From Anticarsia gemmatalis (taxonomy: Eukaryota; Arthropoda; Insecta; Lepidoptera; Erebidae), in the NCBI RefSeq assembly GCF_050436995.1, contig NC_134767.1:1488001-1552000 (forward strand): a stretch of DNA of 64,000 nucleotides, in the 5' to 3' direction. A model generated the notes under the pieces. That model worked only from the letters and a program-made list of their open reading frames with translations. It was not told the DNA's origin and searched no databases. The number at the start of each line of letters is the position of its first letter. Within the stretch, counting starts at the first letter, position 1. Shown one piece after another: positions 21,153 to 31,644 of this stretch. Made by a program: the position numbers and the translations under genes.

Positions 21153-21486
21153 ATAAAAAAATACCTAAATAAAGAATCACAGATTTATATTTCAATCTTT
21201 AGTACTCATTTCCTTCATCCCTAGATCAGAATAAAAACAGTACATTTAATATTAAACCAATTTGAAGTTATTAAATAATTTTTACAACGCAATTTTACTG
21301 TGTTATACATAAAATGTCTGTCTGTCCGTTAAATTACATTTCGGCACAAATTCACTTGTTTATTATGTCGATAAAATGGGTTCGGCGTGATTGTGTAAAG
21401 TTTTATGGGGTTTACATGGTTTTAGGCGCGGTTTTGCTTGAGGTGTTAATTTTTTTAGAACCAAGGTGAGGTTAGCGATAATTTGT

Positions 21487-21652
21487 ACGACCTTCTTCTT
21501 GTCGTATGGTTAGTGGTCAACCTAGTGTCAAAGTTGTTCAAGCCGCTTGAAGGCCTTTGATGTGGCTTAACGACTGTAATTATCTCGATTGCCAAAAAAC
21601 GAGACCGACTTTTTACGCGTCCTCCGAAGCACGGAGACGCCCAGTCCAAATT
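21487..21652 (-). repeat. Body of the 5S-rRNA-derived SINE, head missing
   Basis: The minus strand carries the same body as the complete copy at 29982-30211: AAAGTCGGTC, CGTTAAGCCACATCAAAGGC, GAACAACTTTGACACTAGG and a GAAGAA tail. The 5S-like head is not present; instead the 5' side reads GGGCGTCTCCGTGCTTCGGA. Whether this is truncation or a variant head cannot be decided here. Confidence 0.7.
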
Positions 21653-21659
21653 CAATTCT

Positions 21660-22225
21660 TAGTGGGTGCTTGCATCATAAAAGACACCCTTTGTCCAAAT
21701 TCCATGTTTCTGACTTCTATAGTTTAAGCTCTGTGATAATTATCGGTCAGTGAATCAGTCAATCAATATGATATCATACATACATACATACATAAACGTT
21801 TTTACTCAGAATGTTATGGAAAAAAGTACTACAACGGCTTAGATGCCAATATCTAATGGACTTATTTATTCTTCGTTTTCACAGTGTAAAGACATCAATC
21901 CAGACCTACTTTTCTTCATATAAATATTAGAAGCAATAAAACCCCGTATTTCGGTTATATTATTATTTCCGTCGTTAAATGTACTTGTTCAATTGGTCAT
22001 TAACTAAGTTAACGAGTATTTTATGAACATTTTTAATCGCTATATTGTGAAGTTTTCAGTTATTACACAGATTAACACTTTTGTTTTAATTGTTTTGTGT
22101 TAGTTACTTCCTTTTATTGTTTTTGTAATTAATTGTTTGTTTTACGATTGAGATTTTATTTTCGGTCCAGTTTTGAGTCCAGAAGCAAAGGTGGAGTTTT
22201 GGATCTGGCCAAAGGCGTAATAATA
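21660..22225. other. Unique AT-rich stretch with a short CATA repeat
   Basis: Apart from a short CATA tetranucleotide run near 21777-21792, no gene or repeat recognised. Confidence 0.4.
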
Positions 22226-22227
22226 TA

Positions 22228-22464
22228 TCTATACTGATATTATAGAGCTGAAGAGTTTGTTTGTTTGTTTGAAAGCGCTAATCTCAGGAACTACTAGTGC
22301 GAATGGAAAAAATATTTTACTGTTAGATAGCTTATTTATTGAGGAAGGCTACATAACATCACGCTATGACCAATATGATCAGAGTACCAGTAAAAATGTT
22401 ACAAACACGGGAAAAATATGACTACTCCTTATATGACGCAAGTGAAGTTGCGCGGGTCAGCTAG
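22228..22464 (+). mobile_element. Hel-1 non-autonomous Helitron
   Basis: Starts TCTATACTGATATTATAGAG and ends TTGCGCGGGTCAGCTAG, inserted between A and T. The 3' stem is partly eroded: GACGCAAGTGAAGTTGCG still allows CGCAA/TTGCG. The GTTT array is short (about 3 units). Confidence 0.85.
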
Positions 22465-22469
22465 TCATA

Positions 22470-23830
22470 GATATATAGGTTATCTTTATACGGTCACCGG
22501 GTCAAGCCAAGAGATTATTAAATTGATGAGCCTAGGCCCAAACTAGATCTAAGTTATCATTACAAGTTTATAACTAAGAATCTACATAATATGTCCTATG
22601 AACCTATTCACATATAATGTATATTGTGATTTGTTCAAACTTATAAAGATTTGGTAAATTGGTATCACATTGAACAATTTCCGAAGGCGTAATAACAGTT
22701 GATGTATTAGGTAAAACACGGCAAACTAAAAAAAGCTAAACCTATTCCTTTCCAAACATTCTACTTATCAAATTAAATATTTTGAAATGCGACATCTATA
22801 AGTAATTTTTAAAACTTGGCTGAAGTGCACTATTATTAGATAAGACCATTGAAATTAGTTCCCATAAAATAGCCTAGATGGCGTTTGCATCAAAGTGTTT
22901 TAATATGTTTTATTTTTTGTTGTGTTGTAATCATTGTTTGAACATATATCACAAATAATAATCATAATAAAGTAAAATATTTTTGCATAATTTTTTGCAA
23001 ATAACTAAATTTATTCCAACGCTTAGGTCTCAAAGAGAAAGCATAACTTAATAGTACAAAAATATAATACTAGATGTCGCTAGTCACCTTATTTCTACTC
23101 AAATCAGCTGTGTGTAGTCGGTTTGATTCCCACAAATAAATATATCATTAACAAATCAATCGTTACGTACTGTGTATACAAACAAAATTTACAGAAAAAG
23201 ATCCTGAAAAAAAAACATAATAATGGCTAAAGTCGGCGTGAAACTGCATATGTAGGAATTAAAATATATTTATTTCTCATATCCCTCTAACTGATGAATA
23301 GGCAACCTCTTGCATTACTAAGTCGAGAAAAAAAATTAAACCTTTTTTGCCGATATCGCTTTAACCTAATAGTTTTTTTTCCTATAGGTATCTAACCTAT
23401 AATATTTTGGACTTCTGTTTCAACATGGTTGCTTTGTAGTCGTATAAAAATATTTTTAAAAATAAATAAAAAGTCATGACAACCGAAAATCTTTTTATCA
23501 ATTTAGAAATCTATTTTTATAAACTTACCTACTTCGAAAATGTCACCAAGTCTAATATTTTTTTAGGCAAATACCTTTTTCCCACATTAAACAATAATCC
23601 TTACATCCCGTTACCTCCACAATAGTTAACTTGGACTATCAGCAGTCGTGCCAACAGATAACGAGGGTCTAAAGATGGAAGCCGTAACGAGGGACTTCCC
23701 TTATGTGGACTAAAGGAGGCGGTTAGCTTTTTAATTGGTCTATTTTGTAAGGATTTAGATAATAATAGGTTTGAGATTGTGATTAAAAACGTGGGTTCGA
23801 TTTCTATTTTAGGTTTTATAATTTTTGGAA
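22470..23830. other. Unique AT-rich stretch
   Basis: No gene or repeat recognised. Confidence 0.35.
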
Positions 23831-23835
23831 TTGGT

Positions 23836-23912
23836 AGTTACTAACTTTGTGGCGGGGTGGGTGAGGGACTGTCGCGCAGAGGTTTTGAGTTCGAATCCGG
23901 GTCAGGCAGTAT
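23836..23912 (+). repeat. tRNA-like SINE head
   Basis: GACTGTCGCGCAGAGGTTTTGAGTTCGAATCCGGGTCAGGC, given here in outline, is the head of a SINE-C-like element: a B-box GAGTTCGAATCC follows a degraded A-box region. No body is recognised downstream. It is too decayed for a functional tRNA: no cloverleaf could be drawn. Confidence 0.5.
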
Positions 23913-23914
23913 TA

Positions 23915-24885
23915 ATGTATCTTTCTTATTTAGGTCAGAATATTTTTCAGAAATGGCCCAGAATTTGGTTACGTGACCAATAAATGACAATCCGATTTTA
24001 AGACTCCAAATAAGGTTGTAGCATTCTAAATAGGTTCTTAAAACCATTTTTCTTAATTAATAAACTGTTTTGATTCAAATAGTTGCCAGTGATTTCTAGA
24101 TAACTCTACCGTTTGAAACTGGCAGTAAATTCAAATAAGCATTCTTGACACTTTTCGACCTAAATAAAAGAAATATTTGGCTGAGATAATAGATAGGTAT
24201 ACGGGCCTTATAATCACATACTTAATCAATATAAAAAATAGTTATATAACGAGTAACTAAGATTACATAATAGGTTTTTCCTTATCCTTCATTTACATAG
24301 TTTAACATTCATTTCCATTGTACAAAATGCCCTTTTACATCGAGTGAACAAACTTCACCTGTGCATGTCTATTCAAATGAGCTTCGTTTGTTTGTTTGTT
24401 TGTTTGTAAAGCTATGCGTTGCATTCTTGAGTAGCGAGTCAAGTTTGCAAAACTTGTAAACCGTTTTTGAAGTTTTGTTCAGGATTGGGTGGGTAAAGTT
24501 TGGTATTAGGCAAAATTATTTCGTTAGTTTTCATTATTTTTTAATATAATTATTATGTACAAGTAATTTTATATGTAGAGATGATCTACAAAATATAATA
24601 ATTTACAAAAATGTTGAATCAAAAATCAAGGCAAGAGTAGTTAATTAGAGGTTTTTTTTTTCCTAAAATAATGTTTTGAAAAATATTTCACAGTTTCCGA
24701 TAGCGTCAAATATTTGGAGCGCTGTTTCCATAAGAAAAAAGCGTGAGAATATAACTATTATTAAGCACTTTGGAAACATTACCTCAAATATTTTGTCAAA
24801 TAATAACAGTAACATCTTAACACAGAAAACATAAAAAATTAGAAAATTACTTCTAATCGTTTCTGGTTTTTATCTAAATCTATAC
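23915..24885. other. Unique AT-rich stretch
   Basis: No gene recognised. A run of four GTTT-like units near 24388-24407 may be a Helitron scrap, but no other part of Hel-1 is visible. Confidence 0.35.
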
Positions 24886-24888
24886 TAA

Positions 24889-25144
24889 TATTATAAAGCT
24901 GAAGAGTTTGTTTGTTCGTTTGTTTGTTTGTTTGTTTGAACGCGCTAATCTCAGGAACTACTGGTCCGATTTGAAAAATTCTTTCAGTGTTAGATAGCCC
25001 ATTTATCGAGGAAGGCTATAGGCTATATATCATCACGCTACGACCCTTAGGAGCGGAGTAGTAACGAAAAATGTTACAAAAACGGGGAAAATGATGACCC
25101 ATTCTCTCTTATGTGACGCAAGCGAAGTTGTGCGGGTCAGCTAG
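24889..25144 (+). mobile_element. Hel-1 non-autonomous Helitron, well preserved
   Basis: Starts TCTATACTAATATTATAAAG, has about six GTTT-type units, then GAACGCGCTAATCTCAGGAA, the ATCACGCTACGACCC block, and ends TGTGCGGGTCAGCTAG. A CGCAA/TTG stem precedes the end. A and T flank it. This is one of the best references for the family in the window. Confidence 0.9.
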
Positions 25145-25539
25145 TATCTAATATAAAGCTACGTCTTAGATTTAAAACCTTAGGTAAAATACAAGTCGAA
25201 TCTATTGCCTTTCGTAAATTCATCTTATCTTACCCCGAAGTCCTAGGTTTCAGTAGACACTAAGCTAAACAACTTGGTGCAACTTAGTGCAACGATACAA
25301 AAATATAGATGAAACTGATAAAAACTAGATAATGACTGTCTTTAAACTTTACACAGAGCTATTATACTGAAAGTTTTGTAGTACAAAATAGTTCTCGTTG
25401 ACTATTTTTAACTGTTATCTACTCTGCGCGACTTTCAAGCGCGATTTTTGTAATTCGACTATTTTGTGTGGTGTTCATGGGTTTGGCTTCCAGGTAATAC
25501 AAAATTTCAAGACCGTTTTCTCAAAGATATCTCTTGCAC

Positions 25540-25720
25540 TAAGAATTGCTCTTGTGGCGCTGGGATGTTGCCAAACATACAAACGACGGACACAAATTAA
25601 AATCTGATAAGAAAAAAAATATTAACGGATCGCACAAATTTTTGTTCCGTGTGGGATTCGAACCCACGGTATCTGTACCGATACTGTCTGCTCGTTCATA
25701 CTCAGTGCGCAGAGGCAGGA
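25540..25720 (-). repeat. SINE-D, nearly full length
   Basis: Plus strand shows, in inverse order, CACTAAGAATTGCTCTTGTG, CAAACATACAAACGACGGAC, GATCGCACAAATTTTTGTTC, a B-box complement GTGGGATTCGAACCCACGG and the head ending GCGCAGAGGCAGGA. Frames on both strands at 25398-25896 come from this repeat. Confidence 0.75.
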
Positions 25721-26210
25721 ATTTTAGATTTTTTCGAATAAACATTAATATTAAACTGATCTCCATACAGAAATATGTCTGTAAAGAATCTATGTCTTTA
25801 ATTTTAAACGCCTTATTTCATTACTTCACTATACACATTGATCCCATATTTTCGAAAGTTGGGTTTTACGTTTTCAAAGAATCCACACACCCATAAAAAT
25901 TTAAATGGGTCTCGGATGATTTTTTAAAAAGAGTTTACATGACGCAAAGAGAAATCATTTTTATTATTATAAAAAATATACTATGAAAATTTTGCTTGCA
26001 CCAGTTTTTGGCAACAACTTTATGACATAAAAATCGCAAACATGTTAACGCACTATAACGCAAAATTAAGTATTTTATAAATGTTATCTAATAACCAGTA
26101 ATTAAAAGCATTGAATACTTCAATTTTGATACATTTTTTGAAGATACTACTAATGAAGTATTAAACGATCTTTTGGACGACTTGAAACTAATTCGACAAA
26201 TATAAAGGTA

Positions 26211-26470
26211 CCAGCTGACCCGCGCAACTTCGCTTGCGTCACACAAGAGAGAATGGGTCAAAATTTTCCCCGTTTTTGTAACATTTTTCGTCGCTACTCC
26301 GCTCCTATTAGTCGTAGCGTGATGAAATATAGTCTATAGCCTTCCTCGATAAATGGACTATCTAACACTGAAATAATTTTTCAAATCGGACCAGCCGTTC
26401 CTGAGATTAGCGCGTTCAAACAAACAAACAAACTCTTCAGCTTTATAATATTAGTATAGATTAGTATAGA
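26211..26470 (-). mobile_element. Hel-1 Helitron with repeated 5' terminus and altered 3' end
   Basis: Minus strand ends GGGTCAGCTGG instead of CTAG, still CTRR. The CGCAA/TTGCG stem is intact. At the 5' side the terminal 10 bases (TTAGTATAGA on the plus strand) occur twice, ending at 26460 and 26470. Confidence 0.85.
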
Positions 26471-26474
26471 TTAC

Positions 26475-27465
26475 CGGGACGAGATAGTGTTAGGAGTTTC
26501 TTTAGTCTCTTTCTCTCTTTCTTTCTCTTAAGAAGCAGAAGTAACTGAACAAACTGCTTGGAACAAATAATCACAAAAGAATAACAAGTAACAATAAAAA
26601 ATATCAGAACAAAAGGAGGTCCCTGCGTCATGTAAACCTTCTCGATATATCTTTTATTTTCCTGTCTGTCCTGGATTGCGAAACACCTTACGGAACCGTT
26701 CACAATACTTGTACGTTTTGTTGTGAAGAGATTAATAGCTTGCGGAGTTTTTTGGCACATCTGGACGCGGGAGTTGTGATAGCCAAGTTCACGAGAAGTG
26801 TTTTAAAATTGTTTTAAAACAAATGCGTTTTTACGGATATTGTGTACGTTTGATTGCGAGGGAATACCTAGAGAAGATGTCTTTTTATCCAATAAATTGT
26901 AGTTCTTTTTAATTATATATTATATTGTTTAATTGCTTTCACCGAAAATTACTAGACTCTATCAAGTTAGAGAATGCTCTAAGAAAAACAAACTCCTCAA
27001 AGAGAAAAAAATAAACTCATTCTTAAAATGGTTCATTTTAATGGTCTGAACGGGCGTTCAAATATAAGACCCTTAAAAATATAAGATTTTGAAAGTTATG
27101 ATTAAAGACATAATTTAAATCATCATTTTAAAACACACTATTAAATCAATTATTAATTTACTTAATTTTATTAAAATTAATTCTATACCAAAATCTTTCA
27201 AGAACTTGGCCCTACCCTTCAAACACACAAAACTTCAACTATTAGAAATAGTTTCTCTATTGTTTGTTCTTTCATAGAAAGAAGACATTCCTATACACAT
27301 TCTTGTTGCGATAACATTTCTGTTTCGCGAAAATGTTTTTGAACTTTTATTAGAAAAATAAAAGGTTATTTTTAACACGAAAGTCTCGAAGATAAGTTAT
27401 ATTAGGCTTAATATACACAGTTTCGGGTCGGCAGGTTTGATTTGGCAGTATTTATCGAACAACAA
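26475..27465. other. Unique AT-rich stretch
   Basis: No recognised repeat. The 99-codon minus-strand frame at 26461-26760 begins in Helitron sequence and shows no motif I recognise. Confidence 0.35.
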
Positions 27466-27471
27466 AACTGA

Positions 27472-27660
27472 TGAACGCAGTGGTTAAAGTGGCCACCTCG
27501 CCGCAATAACCGTAGAGCCGCGTGTGTCGGGTACGAATCCCACCGGGGACAAACATTTTTGTGATGAGCATGAGTATTTGTTCTGAGCCTGGATGTTAAT
27601 TTATTTATATAAGTATGTTTATCAAAACATTTAAGGATGTTTATCAGTTATTTGATAGAA
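27472..27660 (+). repeat. SINE-E, tRNA-derived
   Basis: Head with A-box-like CGCAGTGGTTAAAGTGGCC and B-box GGGTACGAATCCCACC (27530-27545), then the body GTGATGAGCATGAGTATTTG and TGTTCTGAGCCTGG, ending in an AT-rich segment with ATATAAGTATGTTTATC. Only copy of this family in the window. Confidence 0.65.
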
Positions 27661-28160
27661 CCGACTCAAAGCAATGACTGCAGTTATTCGGCTTGTGCCG
27701 ATCGGTTAGTTCCTTCGGGTCCGATCGTCACTATTCAGTTTAAACATAGGAATTTTTCCCGAACATTAATCTACACTTGTTTGATTTTAACACCCGGATT
27801 AGCCGATTAATGGCGACCCGAGTCTGTTTATACCAAGCCTTAGAGTATATGAGAAGTTTCGTTTTAAGAACCTAATACATAGATACTCCTTCTTGATTTA
27901 TCTTAAAAAAAAATTTTTAATTAAGATTATGATTTAAAAGATTATTTTATGAGAGATTAAGATTTAAAAGATTACTATGGTTCTTTTTTCATGTTTGTTT
28001 CAAAACTAGTACAAAGTACATATGTAGGCAATAGGCATATTATTATGAAAGTTTCAGCAATCGCTTTATTACGTCTAGACAGTACTGTTGTATTACGGGA
28101 AGGGTGACCTAGGACATGTCATGTGTGTAGCTTTACATAATCTATGACGTTATATAATAT
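27661..28160. other. Unique stretch
   Basis: Contains a slightly GC-richer patch (27690-27740 and 27795-27830) with no recognisable gene. Confidence 0.35.
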
Positions 28161-28161
28161 A

Positions 28162-28220
28162 CTAGTAGACTCGCGCCTTTTCGCTCGCGAAAAAATTGGG
28201 TATCATTTTATTTCGTTTTA
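28162..28220 (-). mobile_element. Hel-4, Helitron 3' terminus only
   Basis: Minus strand ends in TCGCG...CGCGA (5-bp stem) followed by GTCTACTAG, the Helitron 3' signature, in a sequence different from Hel-1. Only about 60 bp is recognisable; the 5' part is missing or too diverged. Confidence 0.5.
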
Positions 28221-28231
28221 AAAAAAACTTA

Positions 28232-28373
28232 TGATGGACACAAAGTACAACCAGACCCGAAACAATTATTTGTGGATCGCACAAATAATTGTCCCGTGTG
28301 GGAATCAAACCCACGACCTCCCGGCGCAATGGTAGCGGCGTGGTGACCTAGACCACTGTGCCACGGAGGCAGT
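28232..28373 (-). repeat. SINE-D with well-preserved tRNA-like head
   Basis: Plus strand reads ACCAGACCCGAAACAATTAT, GATCGCACAAATAATTGTCC and GTGTGGGAATCAAACCCACG (B-box region), then CGGCGCAATGGTAGCGGC and CCACTGTGCCACGGAGGCA at the 5' edge of the element. The A-box and B-box positions make a plausible pol III promoter. Missing the distal part seen at 25540. Confidence 0.75.
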
Positions 28374-28563
28374 CGTTGACAGATAGGGCTGATTTTCGAA
28401 AAAAGTAGCCAGCTCCTGAATTATATTGGCGTAAATGCAATAATAAATATCCCTCCAAACATCCGAACTCTCGCGTTCAAATTATATTATTATAATAGTT
28501 AAACGTTATAAATATTTCGTAGCCGTATTTCTAATTTCACTCTCACTTTTTTATTTATTATTA

Positions 28564-28766
28564 GGTCGGGCAAAAAGTCTTTTCGCATTATAGTATTTCT
28601 AAACTTGTAATAAAATCTCTTTGGCTTCAAGAATCACAAATGAGTACACGGTTCATTAGGTTTCTTTCAGTGAGCTCGTGAGGTAACCAAATATCAAACT
28701 TTTGTGTAGAGAAAAGATTTTATTACAAGTTCATACATACTATAATGCAAAAAGATTTCCCCGACC
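28564..28766. mobile_element. Mariner-type MITE with TA target duplication
   Basis: 203 bp with inverted ends GGTCGGGCAAAAAGTCTTTT and GGTCGGGGAAATC..., followed on both sides by GCATTATAGTAT and CTTGTAATAAAATC. TA flanks both sides (28562-28563, 28767-28768). Internal sequence around TCACAAATGAGTACACGGTT lacks a transposase frame. Confidence 0.85.
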
Positions 28767-29165
28767 TAATATCATTCCGGAGTTACAGTATTGTTTTCGT
28801 TAAAATTCTTAAAAAGTGTTACATCGACGATAATCTAGATTATTGAATATCAAAACAGTGTCAAGAGGAAGTAAATGAAAAACGTATGATGTATAAACGT
28901 TAGCGTGTTTGAAACAATTCGTAGAGATCTAGATCGAACGGGAACTTGTTGCCATTGAGAGATTTACAGTTACTGCTCATAGTGATATCACGATGCGAGA
29001 TCACTGATCGATATTGAGAATATTTTGGTTTTATTTTGTAGGTTCTCATAACAAAATATGAAATTTTAACTATATTTCAAATTCTTATTTGAAACGAATG
29101 ATTTTAATTTATTTCTAGCCTGGCGCTGTCCATTGATGAAACGAAATAAAACTTATGTGACAAGC

Positions 29166-29239
29166 CAAGCCTAGGTCAACTCCAGGCTTGAAATAAGGCA
29201 TAAAAGGTAGAGAGGCAGAAGTCTGTCTACCTTTTATGC
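29166..29239. other. Two adjacent stem-loops
   Basis: First hairpin: CAAGCCT (from 29169) pairs with AGGCTTG (ending 29190) around AGGTCAACTCC. Second: GCATAAAAGGTAG (29198-29210) pairs perfectly with CTACCTTTTATGC (29227-29239), extendable by three more pairs, around a 16-base loop. Two hairpins 8 bases apart are unusual in this AT-rich background. No transcript evidence. Confidence 0.45.
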
Positions 29240-29788
29240 TTTCTAGGGTGTGTATATATCTTCTGTCCGAAATATAGGTACAGTCATTCCATGTTGTTTT
29301 GGGCCCTGAAAAAGAGTGGTGATCCTATTGCTGAATTTCGAGCATACTTTTCCAGATCAAATCAATACTACATTTAGGTCTAAAAATGATGAACATTATG
29401 ATAGTTGTTACGATTACTGAATCTATACTGAATTATGTTTCTTTGTAATTTTCAGTAATATAATCGAAACCCAAGACTTTGTGTTCTAAATTCACATACA
29501 CCACCGCTGAACCAACTATCTTTACATTCACTAAATGACTAAACAAAACAAAACCAAACAAATTTAAACGAACATCCCATTAATTCGTACCTATATATTA
29601 TATAGCGTGTTGTTATTTTAGCCGTGACATTGCCAAGTCCGCACCCTGTATAGTCACGCGATATCCAAGCCTCCTTTGTAATTATTAGAGCGATTTTATT
29701 ATTATGTTTTTCGCTAAGTAATTAAATAAATAACGCTGTTGGATATAGTTTCGTTTAAGTTGGTTTAAAATTTAATTGGTAGATAAAA

Positions 29789-29862
29789 TTGACTGCCTCT
29801 GTGGCGCGGTCGGTAGTGTATTCGACTGCTGATCGTGAGGTGCCAGGCTCAATTTCCGGTTA
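29789..29862 (+). repeat. tRNA-like SINE head
   Basis: GACTGCCTCTGTGGCGCGGT begins the typical lepidopteran SINE head; the A-box region is GGCGCGGTCGGTAG and the B-box region is decayed (GAGGTGCCAGGCTCAATTTC). The body is not recognisable before the Helitron that begins at 29896. Confidence 0.6.
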
Positions 29863-29895
29863 ATTGTAATTGTTTTTTTCATAATTTATATCAGA

Positions 29896-30334
29896 CTAGC
29901 TTTTACCCGCCACTTTGTCCGCCAGCTGAATTTTCCTATGGGAATTTGTCCGGGGTAAAAAGTATGTCCTTTCTCGGGTCTTCTTCTTATCGTATGGATA
30001 GCGGTCAGCCTAGTGTCAAAGTTGTTCAGGCCGCCCGAAGGCCTTTGACATGGCTTAACGACTGTTATCTTAGTAGACAACAGCCGGGACCGACTTTTTA
30101 CGTGCCCTCCGAATGCGGTCGATGCGGTCACCCATCTATAGAGTGACCGCGCCAAGGGTTGCTTAACCCACAGATCGTTTACCGACCGGTGAGCACAACT
30201 GGCTATGGGCGCCTTTCTCGGGTCTCAAAATATCTCCATACCAAATTTCGTGCAAATTGGTTCAGTAGTTTGGGCGTGATTGAGTAACAGACAGACAGAC
30301 AGAGTTACTTTCGCAATTATAATATTAGTATGGA
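29896..30334 (-). mobile_element. Hel-2 Helitron split by a 5S-derived SINE
   Basis: Minus strand starts TCCATACTAATATTATAATT and ends GGGTAAAAGCTAG. The 5' part carries CTGTCTGTCTGT and the GGTTCAGTAGTTTGGGCGTG motif (plus-strand reading). The element is interrupted at 29982-30211 by a SINE with a 14-bp direct repeat. Removing the SINE gives a Helitron of about 195 bp. No coding capacity. Confidence 0.8.
29982..30211 (-). repeat. Complete 5S-rRNA-derived SINE (SINE3 type)
   Basis: Read on the minus strand, the first ~85 bases resemble 5S rRNA from its 5' end: GCCxATAxCC near the start, CACCGGT, then CGATC, GTTAAGCAAC (the 5S A-box/intermediate region) and GATGGGTGACCGC (the 5S C-box). Known 5S rRNA has these blocks in the same order and spacing. 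The body follows (GCACGTAAAAAGTCGGTCCC ... AACTTTGACACTAGG), and the 3' tail is AT AAGAAGAAGA. A 14-bp direct repeat CCTTTCTCGGGTCT flanks it (29968-29981, 30212-30225). It would be transcribed by pol III through the internal 5S-type promoter bound by TFIIIA. Overlapping frames 29835-30155 are artefacts. Confidence 0.8.
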
Positions 30335-30885
30335 TTATTTCTTAATAGAAGCCCGGAGTTTCACAACATGCCCGGTGATTGCCAAGAGGCGCGCCCTCTA
30401 CGACATAGGACTAAAATTGTACCATTCAGTACATTGCTGCTTTGACATAACGAGTTAATCACTATAATCTAAGGGAGAAAACAATGTACAGCATAGTGGC
30501 TTTCAAATAGTTGTCTCCTGAAAAAAGTGTTAGACCCCCAGTAATGGACGAAACTTTACGTTCTTTTAATAGAATTAATGTACCTATTATTATTCTGCCT
30601 CGACCTTTCCCAACGATACATTTCCTTACGAACACCATGCAAATAAATTCCATGAAAACTTGAACATCTATTCTGTACAAAAAGTTTTTGCGCGCATTCA
30701 CAAGCTAATCGTAGTTTGACACGATACTTTCTAATTATCGTCAGAGTATAAGGTTAAGTCACATTGGAACTGAACAACGCCGGCTGATATTATTTTTAGT
30801 GCAGAAATATAGCTTACAACTGAATATTCTCAAACATCGTAGAATAGATTTTATTGACGCTCAACTGCAACAAGCTGTAATCAAT
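30335..30885. other. Unique stretch
   Basis: No gene or repeat recognised; the 79-codon minus-strand frame at 30462-30701 has no motif I recognise. Confidence 0.35.
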
Positions 30886-30889
30886 GCAA

Positions 30890-31050
30890 ATACAATACGG
30901 AGGTCTCGGGTTCGAATCTAAAATACGGCCAAAATTAGATGCTTGAGTTTCAATGCATGCCAAGAGTTTGAAAGATAGGTTCTCCAGTTCCTAAGCCTGG
31001 CTGAGGTGTAAAACCTCAGTGGCTCAGAAAACTCGTAAAGCCTTATACGC
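30890..31050 (+). repeat. SINE-C-like copy, A-box side lost
   Basis: GGAGGTCTCGGGTTCGAATC provides a B-box, followed by a body with AAACCTCAGTGGCTCAGAAA and ACTCGTAAAGCC, the counterpart of CTCGGAGAGCACGTAAAGCC in the complete SINE-C at 39.2 kb. Confidence 0.55.
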
Positions 31051-31494
31051 GTTGTATTGAATATTCGTTGACACTTTTTATATTATTATGTTGAAGGAAC
31101 GGCACACACTTTGACACTAAAAAAAATCAAATGTATTCGACATTAAATATATGATGTTATATGAAGTAAAAATATTATTAATATGTTAAAATGTGTTCAT
31201 ACCTTTTGAAATAAATACAAAGCGCGATCCAGGTTCAATTATGAAGTTAGTTTTAAACTATAATGAGGGTGTATTAGCCTGGTTTTCGCGACAGACAAAT
31301 TTGTAACGATTTATAAATATATTACGCCTTCTATGACAGATAGAATAAGCAGCGCTACCTATTTCAATAGCTTTATTACTTGTATAAGTATATAGATTAC
31401 ACAAGTAATATTATGCTATAATTTTAAATTTATGTATATTTATATTAATTTAGTCAGAAGCTTGAAAATTTGACAACCGGTCTTATCGAAGGGT

Positions 31495-31643
31495 ATCGTG
31501 TTATAACACAGGTAACTGAGTTGTGGAGGTCCGATAGGCAGTCGCTCCATGTAAAATACTGATTCAGCTGTATCCTGTGATACTGGATACCGACTCCAAC
31601 GTAGTTTAAAGAAAGGATAGGCTATTATATCCTATCCTTTCTT
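31495..31643 (+). repeat. Interspersed repeat P, diverged
   Basis: Shares GGTAACTGAGTTGTGGAGGT and GGCAGTCGCTCCATGTAAAA with copies at 32.2 kb and 52.6 kb. It ends in a 13-bp inverted repeat AAGAAAGGATAGG / CCTATCCTTTCTT with a 9-base loop. I recognise the sequence as common in lepidopteran genomes but cannot assign a class; a SINE or LINE 3' end is likely. Confidence 0.6.
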
Positions 31644-31644
31644 C

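Noticed and set aside
28290..28373. Possible tRNA gene on the minus strand
   Set aside because: A and B boxes are present, but the sequence continues into the SINE-D body and no proper cloverleaf could be drawn.
30110..30205. Possible genuine 5S rRNA gene
   Set aside because: Only about 85 bases resemble 5S, several core positions differ, and the sequence runs into a SINE body with a tail and target duplication.
31609..31643. 13-bp inverted repeat as a terminator or miRNA precursor
   Set aside because: It lies at the end of interspersed repeat P, whose other copies lack the second arm; it probably arose by local duplication.
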